A stretch of 64,000 nucleotides of DNA from Desulfobacula sp. (lineage in GTDB: Bacteria; Desulfobacterota; Desulfobacteria; Desulfobacterales; Desulfobacteraceae), in NCBI RefSeq assembly GCF_030145145.1, contig NZ_JAQYWD010000036.1, positions 1 through 64,000 of the forward strand, read 5' to 3'. Shown here piece by piece: positions 7,616-15,778 of this stretch (position 1 is the first letter of the stretch; every line of letters starts with the position of its first letter). Position numbers and translations under genes: made by a program. The notes beneath the pieces are model-generated. The model searched no databases. It worked only from the letters and a program-made list of their open reading frames with translations, and was not told the DNA's origin.

Positions 7616-8929
7616 CTACTCCTGGTCCGTTTCTTCGATTCTAATCACAACAGGATCCCCCACAACTGAATCGGCTGTTGAGATTTCTTTCAGCGCCGCC
7701 TGCACTAATGCTTCCTTTGCAATATGGGTGATCATGACAATCGGCACTTTACCATTGGTGTTTCGGCCTTTTTGGTGGACCGATTTAATACTGATATTGT
7801 TTTTTCCCAGGATGCCGGATATTTTAGACAGCACCCCCGGATGATCCTGGGCTTCAAACCGAAGATAATATCGGGTATGGAGCTCTTCCATGGGAAGAAT
7901 GGGTATCGATTTGATGTTATCTTCAGGATATCCCAGAATCGGGACCCGCCTTTTGATGCCTGAAATAATGTTGCGTGCAATATCTGCGATATCACTTAAA
8001 ACCGCACTGGCCGTGGGCATCATGCCGGCACCATGACCGTACAACATGGTTTGTCCCGTGGCATCAGCCTCAATGGCTATGGCATTCATGGATTGATCAA
8101 CGTGGGACAGGGGATTTGAATCAGATATCATGGTGGGGTGCACCCTTGCTTCCACATGGTTTCCATGAATTTTTCCAATGGCCAGAAGTTTGATGGTGTA
8201 CCCGAATTCCTTTGCAAATGCAATATCCATTGGTGTGATATTGCGGATGCCTTCCACATGAATGTCATTTAAATTAATTTCCATGCCGTGGGCAAGAGAA
8301 TTTAAAATGGCAAGTTTATGGGCGGTATCAAATCCATCAATGTCCAATGACGGTTCAGCCTCGGCAAACCCCAGGTCCTGGGCATCCTTTAACGCGTCTT
8401 CAAAAGAAGAACCATCCTTGGAAATTTTCGTCAGGATATAATTGCAGGTCCCGTTTAAAATGGCGGACATGACATTGATATCATTGGCCACGAGGGATTC
8501 CCGCAACGATTTGATAATGGGCATACACCCGCCGCAACTGGCCTCAAAGGCCAGGTCAACCTGATTCTCCCTGGCGGTCTTGACAAGATCATTTCCAAAC
8601 CTGGCTAAAAGGGCTTTGTTGGCGGTGATCACGTGCTTTTTATTTTCCAGGGCGTTTAAAATAAAGGTTTTGGCAATGGTGTCGCCCCCAATGGTTTCCA
8701 CAATAATATCAATGGCAGGGTCATGGATAATCTCATTTGCATCGGAAACCAGGGCTGTTGTGCCAAGGTCAACCCCTCGGTCGGTGGTGATATCAATATC
8801 AGCAATGGTCTTAAGGTTTAAAACAGCTCCGGTTCGTGATTCCAGCAATTGTTTTTTCTGTTTTAAAAGCTTTGCCACACCAGCGCCAACAACACCATAT
8901 CCTAAAATTCCAATATTGATTGTTTTCAT
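7616..8929 (-). CDS. hom: Homoserine dehydrogenase with ACT domain
   Basis: 437 residues. N-terminal Rossmann motif GILGYGVVGAGVA (7-19), a central catalytic and dimer domain (ANKALLA near 103; GTCNYILTKI near 159; FAEAEPSLDIDGFDTAHK near 188) and a C-terminal ACT domain (about 352-425) that in this family usually senses threonine. It reduces aspartate semialdehyde to homoserine for Thr and Met. It is the first gene of hom-thrH-hldA and faces away from purM across a 159-nt gap that must hold both promoters. Full length, no oddities. Confidence 0.95.
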   Translation of the reverse strand: MKTINIGILGYGVVGAGVAKLLKQKKQLLESRTGAVLNLKTIADIDITTDRGVDLGTTALVSDANEIIHDPAIDIIVETIGGDTIAKTFILNALENKKHVITANKALLARFGNDLVKTARENQVDLAFEASCGGCMPIIKSLRESLVANDINVMSAILNGTCNYILTKISKDGSSFEDALKDAQDLGFAEAEPSLDIDGFDTAHKLAILNSLAHGMEINLNDIHVEGIRNITPMDIAFAKEFGYTIKLLAIGKIHGNHVEARVHPTMISDSNPLSHVDQSMNAIAIEADATGQTMLYGHGAGMMPTASAVLSDIADIARNIISGIKRRVPILGYPEDNIKSIPILPMEELHTRYYLRFEAQDHPGVLSKISGILGKNNISIKSVHQKGRNTNGKVPIVMITHIAKEALVQAALKEISTADSVVGDPVVIRIEETDQE

Positions 8930-9088
8930 TCGCTTTAGATTCTCCGATATTCACTTAAAGTTTAAAATGAGTGTAAATACAATATTCGATAGACGATGTC
9001 AAAAAGCTTTTGACTTTTCAGGCGATTCTGGTTATTATTGCAGGGTTTTAGAAGGCTTAATCAATGAAATTGAGGAAGGTGACCATAA

Positions 9089-10132
9089 ATGAGCAACCCC
9101 TTGACGTATGCAGATTCAGGTGTTGATATAGACAAAGCAAACAAGCTGGTTGATCGGATTAAAGACATTGCAAAATCCACTCCCCGAACCGGTGTGATGG
9201 GTGAGATAGGGGGATTTGGAGGCCTTTACTCCTTGAATCTTTCCAATGTTGCCAATCCGGTTCTGGTCAGTTCAACCGACGGGGTTGGCACCAAGCTTAA
9301 AATCGCTTTCATGATGGACAAACATGACACCATTGGGATTGATCTTGTGGCCATGTGTGTTAACGATATCATTGTTCAAGGTGCCAAGCCATTGTTTTTC
9401 CTTGATTACCTGGCCATGGGGACATTAAACAATGAGGTGGCGGAAAAAATTCTATTGGGCATTGCACAAGGATGCAATCAAGCCGGATGCGCCCTCATCG
9501 GCGGTGAAACCGCTGAAATGCCGGGACTGTATCAGAATGGGGAATATGATCTGTCCGGATTTGCCGTGGGGCTTGTGGACAATGATAAAATCATAGATGG
9601 ATCCTACATCAGGAACAATCATAAACTCATTGGGCTTGCATCAAACGGTGTTCACTCCAATGGATTTTCCCTTGTCAGAAAGATATTTTTTGACAAATGC
9701 AAGTATGATATTCACACGAGGCTTGATGACCTTGGCACGACCCTTGGCGAAGAACTCTTAAAGCCAACCATCATTTATGTTCCCACCATTATCAGCCTGT
9801 TAAGAGACCTGCCCGTTCATGGCCTGGTCCATATCACCGGTGGCGGCATTGATGAAAATATCACCCGGGTGATCCCTGAAACCTGTAAAGCCATTATCCA
9901 TAAAGATGCTTGGGATGTCCCGCCGGTTTTCAAAATCCTTCAACGAGAGGGGTCTGTATCGGATAAAGAGATGCAACGGACATTTAACAATGGCATCGGC
10001 ATGGTGATTGCCGTACCTGAGACATCTGCCCAGGATGTCATGGACAGACTCGTGGTAATGAACGAAAACGCATATGTTATCGGTGAAATAGAAACCCGGG
10101 AAAACGATGAACCCCAGGTCCAATGGGTCTGA
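9089..10132 (+). CDS. purM: Phosphoribosylformylglycinamidine cyclo-ligase (AIR synthetase)
   Basis: 347 residues, typical length. Signature blocks: GVDIDKANKLVDRIK, TPRTGVMGEIGGFGG, SSTDGVGTKLK (nucleotide and metal site), GGETAEMPGLY, GVHSNGFSLVR, HITGGGIDENI and FNNGIGM. It makes aminoimidazole ribotide from FGAM with ATP in purine synthesis, in the cytoplasm. A GGAAGG-like ribosome site precedes ATG 9089. tsaD follows after 14 nt, so they probably form one operon. Confidence 0.96.
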   Translation: MSNPLTYADSGVDIDKANKLVDRIKDIAKSTPRTGVMGEIGGFGGLYSLNLSNVANPVLVSSTDGVGTKLKIAFMMDKHDTIGIDLVAMCVNDIIVQGAKPLFFLDYLAMGTLNNEVAEKILLGIAQGCNQAGCALIGGETAEMPGLYQNGEYDLSGFAVGLVDNDKIIDGSYIRNNHKLIGLASNGVHSNGFSLVRKIFFDKCKYDIHTRLDDLGTTLGEELLKPTIIYVPTIISLLRDLPVHGLVHITGGGIDENITRVIPETCKAIIHKDAWDVPPVFKILQREGSVSDKEMQRTFNNGIGMVIAVPETSAQDVMDRLVVMNENAYVIGEIETRENDEPQVQWV

Positions 10133-10146
10133 TCCTTTAAGGTGTC

Positions 10147-11148
10147 ATGATAGTCCTCGGGATTGAATCCTCCTGTGATGAAACGGCTGCTTCAATTGTT
10201 CAGGACGGCACCATTATTTTATCTTCAGTTGTCGCCTCCCAGATCGAGGTGCACCACAAATATGGTGGGGTTGTACCGGAACTTGCATCCCGCATGCACA
10301 TTGAAGCCATTACACCGGTGGTGGATGAGGCCATACATAAGGCCGGCATCACCCTTGAGGATATAGACGGCGTAGCTGCAACACGGGGACCCGGACTCAT
10401 CGGCGCACTTCTGGTGGGATTTTGTTTTGCCAAATCCTTTGCCTGGGCAAGAAAACTTCCGTTTGCCGGCGTCAATCACCTGGAAGCCCATATCTATTCT
10501 TTATTTCTCATGGACAAAAAACCGGATTTCCCGTTTATCGCCCTGGTGGTCTCCGGCGGACACACCAATATTTACCATGTCACCTCCCATGATAACTTTG
10601 AACTATTGGGACAAACAAGGGATGATGCGGCCGGAGAAGCCTTTGACAAAGTATCGAAAATGCTGGGGTTGGGCTATCCCGGCGGTCCGATCATTGAAGC
10701 CCTTGCCAAAACCAAATCCCCGGAAGCCATTTCCTTTCCCCGGACAATGCTGGACAAAGGCAGCTTTGACTTCAGTTTCAGCGGTCTTAAATCCTCCGTG
10801 GCACGGTATATACACGATCATTCCATCACCACGGACGATGAAAAGGCACAGGTCGCCGCCTCATTTCAACAAGCGGTCATTGATGTGCTGTCACAAAAAC
10901 TCATCAATGCTGCCCTGCATAAAAAATGTCGGCGCATTGGGGTTACCGGGGGGGTCTCTGCCAACCAGACCTTTGTGAATAAATTGTCCGGTAAAGCAAA
11001 AGACAACCGCATCAGCATCTTTGCCCCGCCTGTGGCGCTGTGCGGAGACAATGCCGCCATGATCGCAGCAAGGGGCTATACCATGATTCAGCAAGGGGCA
11101 TTGTGTGCCCTTGACCATGATGTATTTTCAAGAACACGAATAGATTAA
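10147..11148 (+). CDS. tsaD: tRNA N6-threonylcarbamoyladenosine transferase TsaD
   Basis: 333 residues, ASKHA fold. GIESSCDETAAS at the N-terminus, HKYGGVVPELASRMH, GPGLIGALLVG, the metal-binding HLEAH (HxxxH) near residue 111, VSGGHTN, GEAFDKVSKMLGLGYPGG, TGGVSANQTF and CGDNAAMIAARG are all present. With TsaB, TsaC and TsaE it adds threonylcarbamoyl to A37 of ANN-decoding tRNAs. It is co-transcribed with purM. Its last 4 nt overlap the stop of the convergent nagZ. Confidence 0.96.
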   Translation: MIVLGIESSCDETAASIVQDGTIILSSVVASQIEVHHKYGGVVPELASRMHIEAITPVVDEAIHKAGITLEDIDGVAATRGPGLIGALLVGFCFAKSFAWARKLPFAGVNHLEAHIYSLFLMDKKPDFPFIALVVSGGHTNIYHVTSHDNFELLGQTRDDAAGEAFDKVSKMLGLGYPGGPIIEALAKTKSPEAISFPRTMLDKGSFDFSFSGLKSSVARYIHDHSITTDDEKAQVAASFQQAVIDVLSQKLINAALHKKCRRIGVTGGVSANQTFVNKLSGKAKDNRISIFAPPVALCGDNAAMIAARGYTMIQQGALCALDHDVFSRTRID

Positions 11149-12149
11149 GCCCATTTTCCCAGAAATTTTTTCTTGTATCGCAATATTCTCTCCACAGATA
11201 TTTTGCCCATCAAAAAAAGGGATTCATCTTCAGTGAGCAGCCGTATGATTTCATGATACGCCACATCAATATCAGGGCCCTTGTGGCAGATCAGGGCCAT
11301 ATCAATCCCTGAGGTCAAAATCTGTCGGATGCAGGTGGTCATATCATGGACAATGGCTTTCATGTCCAGGTCGTCGGTCATCACCAGCCCGTCGTATCCC
11401 ATCTGGTTGCGCAGCAAATCACGGGCAATCAACGGAGACAGGCTTGCCGGCCACTGATGGTCAAGCAAGGGGTATAGGATATGCGACATCATAATCCCTG
11501 AAACCCCTTCATTTATGGCATCCCTGAAAGGGACCAGGTCAGACCGTTTCAGGGTCTCAAGATCAATGTCCAGCACCGGCAGGTGATAATGGGAATCCTT
11601 TACCGTCCTGCCGATACCCGGGAAATGCTTGGCCACTGCCATAATATTCTTGCCCTGCAGGGTATGGATCACTTGCCTGCCCAGCAGGGACACGCGGTTG
11701 GCAGTCCCCTTGAAAGCCCGGTCGGTCATGATGCTGCTCCCCCCTTCCGGCGCAACATCCAGAACCGGGGCAAAATTCATATTGATCCCGACCTGGTTCA
11801 GTTCCTGTGCTGTGATGGCGGCAAAATTTTCAGCATCCCGGACAGATTCGATAAACGGATTGCCCTTGAAAACCGTGAACGGTTCTGTCAGTCTTGCCAC
11901 TGTCCCGCCTTCCTGGTCTGTGGCGATAAACAGCGGCGGCAAGCCGCAGGACCCGGCATAATCCTGGCAGTCGTTACAAAGGGACGTCACCTGTTGCGGA
12001 GACACAATATTTCGTTTAAACAAAATGATCCCGCCGGCTTTGATATCCCCGATCACATGTTTTAACTCCTGATTCAATTCAATCCCATTAAATCCCAGCA
12101 TCAATCTCTGTCCGGCCATTTCTTTTTGATCTGTCCCGTCGGTATTCAT
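11145..12149 (-). CDS. nagZ: Beta-N-acetylhexosaminidase NagZ
   Basis: GH3 family, 334 residues from ATG 12149; the frame extends upstream to 12224 but that start would run into the divergent gene. The catalytic loop AVAKHFPGIGRTVKDSHYHL carries the conserved KH and DSH (general acid-base His-Asp dyad), and VMTDDLDMKAI holds the nucleophile Asp. ATDQEGG is the substrate Asp. It cleaves GlcNAc from muropeptides in peptidoglycan recycling in the cytosol. It is a single gene, convergent with tsaD (4-nt overlap) and divergent from the DMT exporter across 93 nt. Confidence 0.92.
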   Translation of the reverse strand: MNTDGTDQKEMAGQRLMLGFNGIELNQELKHVIGDIKAGGIILFKRNIVSPQQVTSLCNDCQDYAGSCGLPPLFIATDQEGGTVARLTEPFTVFKGNPFIESVRDAENFAAITAQELNQVGINMNFAPVLDVAPEGGSSIMTDRAFKGTANRVSLLGRQVIHTLQGKNIMAVAKHFPGIGRTVKDSHYHLPVLDIDLETLKRSDLVPFRDAINEGVSGIMMSHILYPLLDHQWPASLSPLIARDLLRNQMGYDGLVMTDDLDMKAIVHDMTTCIRQILTSGIDMALICHKGPDIDVAYHEIIRLLTEDESLFLMGKISVERILRYKKKFLGKWA

Positions 12150-12242
12150 TTTATTTTCTTGACGAACCCTTGTTTTTAATATTAGAACATGCTTTTTTTT
12201 AATACCGCAACCACTGCGGAACAACCTAGTTTTTTGGATACC

Positions 12243-13118
12243 ATGAAATCAGACACGTTTAAATCAGATTTTATTTTATTGTTTGTGGCAACCATTTGGG
12301 GACTGGCCTTTGTGGCCCAAAGAATCGGGATGGCGCATATCGGTCCGTTTACCTTTAATGGTATCCGGTTTGTTTTAGGATGCCTCTCTTTACTGCCCAT
12401 TGTTTTTTTACCCCGCAACAGGGTATCCGGCAAAAACACTGACGGCCTGATCAAGTCAGGGATCATTTCAGGACTTTTTCTATTTGGCGGTATCTCCTTC
12501 CAGCAGGTGGGCCTGGTGTATACAACCGCCGGCAAAGCAGGATTTATCACCGGGCTTTACGTGGTCTTTGTCCCCTTTTTAAGCCTGTTTATCAAAAACG
12601 AAAAAACCACTGCGGCCAGCTGGATCGGAGCCGTTCTGGCCAGTATCGGCATGTATCTTTTAAGTGTCACCCAAAATATGACCATGGGTCTTGGAGATCT
12701 TTTGGTCCTGTTTTCAGCTGTTTGCTTCGCCTTTCACCTGATCATTATCGGCAGGCTGTCCAATCGGTTTAACGTGGCACACCTCTCACTGGTTCAATGC
12801 ATGGTGTGTGCTTTTTTAAGCCTTTTGACAGCCGGTATTTTTGAAACGTTTGTGATCTCAGATATTTTACGGGTGTCCATCCCGCTCCTGTATGGCGGTG
12901 TTTTGTCTGTGGGCGTGGCATATTCCCTCCAGATTTACGGACAAAAAAACAGCCCGGCATCCCATGCAGCCATTATCTTAAGTCTTGAATCGGTTGTGGC
13001 TGCCATTGGCGGCTGGTTCATTTTAAATGAAATCCTGTCCGGGCGTGCCATTATGGGATGCGCACTGATGATGGCGGGTATGCTGATATCACAATTGTAT
13101 TCAAAAAGAATCACCTAA
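12243..13118 (+). CDS. EamA/DMT-family transporter
   Basis: About 291 residues from ATG 12243; an in-frame ATG at 12189 would add 18 residues without a better ribosome site. There are ten hydrophobic segments in two EamA repeats: the first begins with FILLFVATIWGLAFVAQR, and each ends in an Ala/Gly-rich helix. A characteristic GGISFQQVGLVYTTAGKAG block is present. This is an inner-membrane permease of the drug/metabolite superfamily; the substrate cannot be told. It overlaps the stop of the convergent His-rich gene by 4 nt. Confidence 0.88.
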   Translation: MKSDTFKSDFILLFVATIWGLAFVAQRIGMAHIGPFTFNGIRFVLGCLSLLPIVFLPRNRVSGKNTDGLIKSGIISGLFLFGGISFQQVGLVYTTAGKAGFITGLYVVFVPFLSLFIKNEKTTAASWIGAVLASIGMYLLSVTQNMTMGLGDLLVLFSAVCFAFHLIIIGRLSNRFNVAHLSLVQCMVCAFLSLLTAGIFETFVISDILRVSIPLLYGGVLSVGVAYSLQIYGQKNSPASHAAIILSLESVVAAIGGWFILNEILSGRAIMGCALMMAGMLISQLYSKRIT

Positions 13119-13486
13119 ACGATCTTTTTAACCTTTTCCAATGCATCCCGGAGCAGAAGGGTCACTTTTTCAGACAATTGTCCTGCCTGTTCAATATCTG
13201 CGGCAACCGCTTCCAATCCCGCTTCTTTTGCCCGCCCGGCCCAGGTAAAAAACGTATCCTTATGGCTTTCATTGTGATCAATCCAATGCGCAAACAAGGT
13301 CTCCAGTTTTTGCTCAAAGGTCAATTCATGGACGGGACCATGGTCATGGCTGTGGGAATGACCCGGGCCGTGATCATGGGAATGCCCGTGGTCGTGACCG
13401 TGGTCGTGGTCGTGACCGTGACCGTGGTCTTTATCATGGTCGTGGGAATGCGTGTGGTCGTGGTTGTGATCGTGGTCATGTGTCAT
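13115..13486 (-). CDS. His/Asp-rich metal-binding protein
   Basis: 123 residues from ATG 13486. Roughly the first 55 residues are His-Asp/His-Gly repeats (about 23 His), a likely zinc, nickel or cobalt buffer. The remainder is a helical domain with the block HWIDHNESHKDTF followed by WAGRAKEAGLE, which I recognise as a recurrent tail in anaerobe His-rich proteins of unknown role. Its ATG overlaps the stop of the upstream DisA_N-like gene (ATGA), so the two are translationally coupled. There is no signal peptide, so it is cytoplasmic. The repeat region is GC-skewed and produces a long artefactual frame on the other strand. Confidence 0.8.
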   Translation of the reverse strand: MTHDHDHNHDHTHSHDHDKDHGHGHDHDHGHDHGHSHDHGPGHSHSHDHGPVHELTFEQKLETLFAHWIDHNESHKDTFFTWAGRAKEAGLEAVAADIEQAGQLSEKVTLLLRDALEKVKKIV

Positions 13487-14925
13487 AATATTACTCCATT
13501 CAAATATTTTTCCAGCCTCACCGGTTCCGGTGTAAATTGATACACCGGCCGCCAATGACTGAAAGCATTTATTTCAATTCCATTATAAATAATGGATACC
13601 GGCCTGTCTGCCGAAACAACCACAATAATGATATGGTTGTGCGCAGCAGAAAATCTTAACGCAGAATTATACCTTGCCCCTCTTGCCATGTTTTCCCAGC
13701 TGATGGTTTTTCCATCCAGCAAACATCCGAATCCATGAATACGCAGATTTGATGTAATATGAACAGCACCATCGATCTTTAAAAGAGACCTGGCAAGTTT
13801 AAAATTCTTGGGTTCCAGAAGGCTGAGGGAGGGCTCCAGTACATGACCGGATAACGGCACCGGTGTTTCATTAAGGTCGATCACCAGGGTGCATCCATAC
13901 CGCCCGCTCCCGGCACTGTGAACCAGTTGTGAAACAATTTGAAACAGGTGCATGGGACTTTCCATATCAATATTTGAATCCAGCAGAAGTTCCTCAAGTT
14001 CCACCATTTTTGCTTCCCGGGTGGTGGAATGAAAGCTGCCGTCAAAAAAAGACGCAATTTTTTCATTTCCCAGTTTCAAAAACCCATGATCCCCCCTGAA
14101 ATCAGCGGTTATGGCATAGGCAGGGATATCACTGTCTGCAATTCCGATAATGGTACACCCATCTGATACCAGTTTTCTGTCTGAATTTTCAACTGCCACC
14201 AGAAGTTTCCGGATATGCTTTACATTGCTGATAACAGGACGTTCGTGCTTTTGTATCCGGGTAATAAAAGAGACGTCATTAATTCTTTGCGGATCTGTAA
14301 AAAAAAGCGTCCCCCTGGCCCACGCGCCCTCTTCCCGGGTTTTGGAAATATTGAGAATATCGTTTAAAATGGGCGGAATCTGAATTTTACTGTCAAATTC
14401 AAGATGTTTATCTCTTTCATCCACAATATAATCGGCAATCGCCTGCAGGGAATAATTTTTCAGAACATAATCAGAGGAGTTCATGGCTGCTATTCCGGAC
14501 TTATAATCATTGGCCAGTAAGCATGCCGCCTGCTCCAGCCACCTTTCCGTGGGATGGATCGAACACATGTCCGGATGATGATCTGTCAACCACATCTGAT
14601 AAAAGAATTCATTGGCGCATCCACCATAAGAGATCAATCCCGACAATGCCAGATTCTCTTCGGGCAGTATATATCCCTGGGGCTGACCCGAAATTTTTTT
14701 TTTGATTGCCTGACGACACTCATCCCAGTTATCATAATAAATTTCTTTTAGTCTTGTTTCATGACCTCTCAAAATATTATGGGGATCCAGAACAGAGATT
14801 GGGTCCTCTTCTCGTGCAGCATAAATTAATGCCACCTTGCTGGGATTTGAAAACTTGGAAAGTCCCTCTTCAACTCCTTTGAGGATATTGGTGATACACA
14901 GTTTATAATAAAAGGCCTGATTCAT
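13483..14925 (-). CDS. DisA_N/DAC-domain-like protein (putative nucleotide sensor or cyclase)
   Basis: 480 residues. The C-terminal third resembles a diadenylate cyclase domain: DGAVHI (385-390), a GARYNSALRFS block (416-426) where cyclases have (T)RHRAA, and VVVSADRPVSII (435-446) where cyclases have VSEExGxIS. The N-terminal about 330 residues match nothing I know. Canonical cyclases need DGA plus RHR; here the arginine is kept but the His is Tyr. It may thus be a catalytically altered or ligand-binding relative. No membrane segments. It is the first gene of a two-gene unit with the His-rich protein. A second, canonical DAC protein lies at 36603-38033. Confidence 0.65.
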   Translation of the reverse strand: MNQAFYYKLCITNILKGVEEGLSKFSNPSKVALIYAAREEDPISVLDPHNILRGHETRLKEIYYDNWDECRQAIKKKISGQPQGYILPEENLALSGLISYGGCANEFFYQMWLTDHHPDMCSIHPTERWLEQAACLLANDYKSGIAAMNSSDYVLKNYSLQAIADYIVDERDKHLEFDSKIQIPPILNDILNISKTREEGAWARGTLFFTDPQRINDVSFITRIQKHERPVISNVKHIRKLLVAVENSDRKLVSDGCTIIGIADSDIPAYAITADFRGDHGFLKLGNEKIASFFDGSFHSTTREAKMVELEELLLDSNIDMESPMHLFQIVSQLVHSAGSGRYGCTLVIDLNETPVPLSGHVLEPSLSLLEPKNFKLARSLLKIDGAVHITSNLRIHGFGCLLDGKTISWENMARGARYNSALRFSAAHNHIIIVVVSADRPVSIIYNGIEINAFSHWRPVYQFTPEPVRLEKYLNGVIL

Positions 14926-15069
14926 TTATTTTTGGCTCTGTTTTTCAATTTTTTATACCATAGGGTTGATTGATACTCCGGTTATGCCACTCTTTGCAAG
15001 AGTTTTTTATTGTAAAATGGGGCAGGGATTGCTATTGAAACAAGAAAAACCAATGGAGGCACAAAAAAT

Positions 15070-15729
15070 ATGAAAAAATTACTTTTTCATTTGATGATAG
15101 GGGCCATGATCCTTTGTTTGTTTCCCCCCCCCTCTCCTGCTGAAACCGGATATGTTTCGGATATGCTGCTGTTAAGTTTCCGACAGGGCCCCGGCAACAC
15201 CCAGGCGGTGATAAAAACATTAAAAAGCAATACCCCGGTGACGATTCTGGAGGAAAAAAACGGATTTTACAAGGTAGAACTTCAATCCGGGGAAATCGGC
15301 TGGATCGATAAAAAGTTTGTTGTTTTTGAACCGCCAAAGACCCTTATTATAGATCAATTACAGCAAAAAAACAAAGCACTTGAAAATAAAATTTCACAAT
15401 TGGAATCCACCCATCAGACGTTGAAAGAGACCATCAAATCCCTTGAAGCTGATTTAAAAAAAAGCGCTGACAAACCGGGAAGCCCTCCCCTCCGGATGGA
15501 CCCACCCAAAAATGTTCAGGAATTGATGAAAAAAAACACCCACCTTCAGAAGGAAAACAGCCGACTGTCTGCCCACCTTGCGCAACTGGAGGAAAGCCAT
15601 AAAGATCAGTTTAAAAGAGACATGATCAAATGGTTCCTTGCCGGAGTGGGTGTGCTGCTCCTGGGATGGATTATCGGGCAGAATATCTCGTCAAAAAAAC
15701 GTCAATCCGGATCTTCGCTGCTGGATTAA
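15070..15729 (+). CDS. SH3-domain protein with coiled coil and C-terminal anchor (YgiM/TIGR04211-like)
   Basis: 219 residues: signal peptide (1-24), a bacterial SH3 domain (about 28-88; YVSDMLLLSFRQGPG, TPVTILEE, GWIDKKFV), a coiled coil (about 95-190), and a single C-terminal transmembrane helix (WFLAGVGVLLLGWIIG) followed by a basic tail. This is the architecture of the SH3-and-anchor family, which sits in the inner membrane with its SH3 domain in the periplasm, probably touching peptidoglycan. The ribosome site is GGAGG. It stands alone, 49 nt before fadD; joint transcription is possible. Confidence 0.82.
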   Translation: MKKLLFHLMIGAMILCLFPPPSPAETGYVSDMLLLSFRQGPGNTQAVIKTLKSNTPVTILEEKNGFYKVELQSGEIGWIDKKFVVFEPPKTLIIDQLQQKNKALENKISQLESTHQTLKETIKSLEADLKKSADKPGSPPLRMDPPKNVQELMKKNTHLQKENSRLSAHLAQLEESHKDQFKRDMIKWFLAGVGVLLLGWIIGQNISSKKRQSGSSLLD

Positions 15730-15778
15730 TCCCCCCGCAAAATGAAAGATCGCTTTTAAACCATAGAATAGAGAGGAA

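Noticed and set aside
13058-13540. 160-codon rightward frame full of Val and Met
   Set aside because: Antisense image of the His-Asp repeat; composition is an artefact of CAT/GAC repeats.
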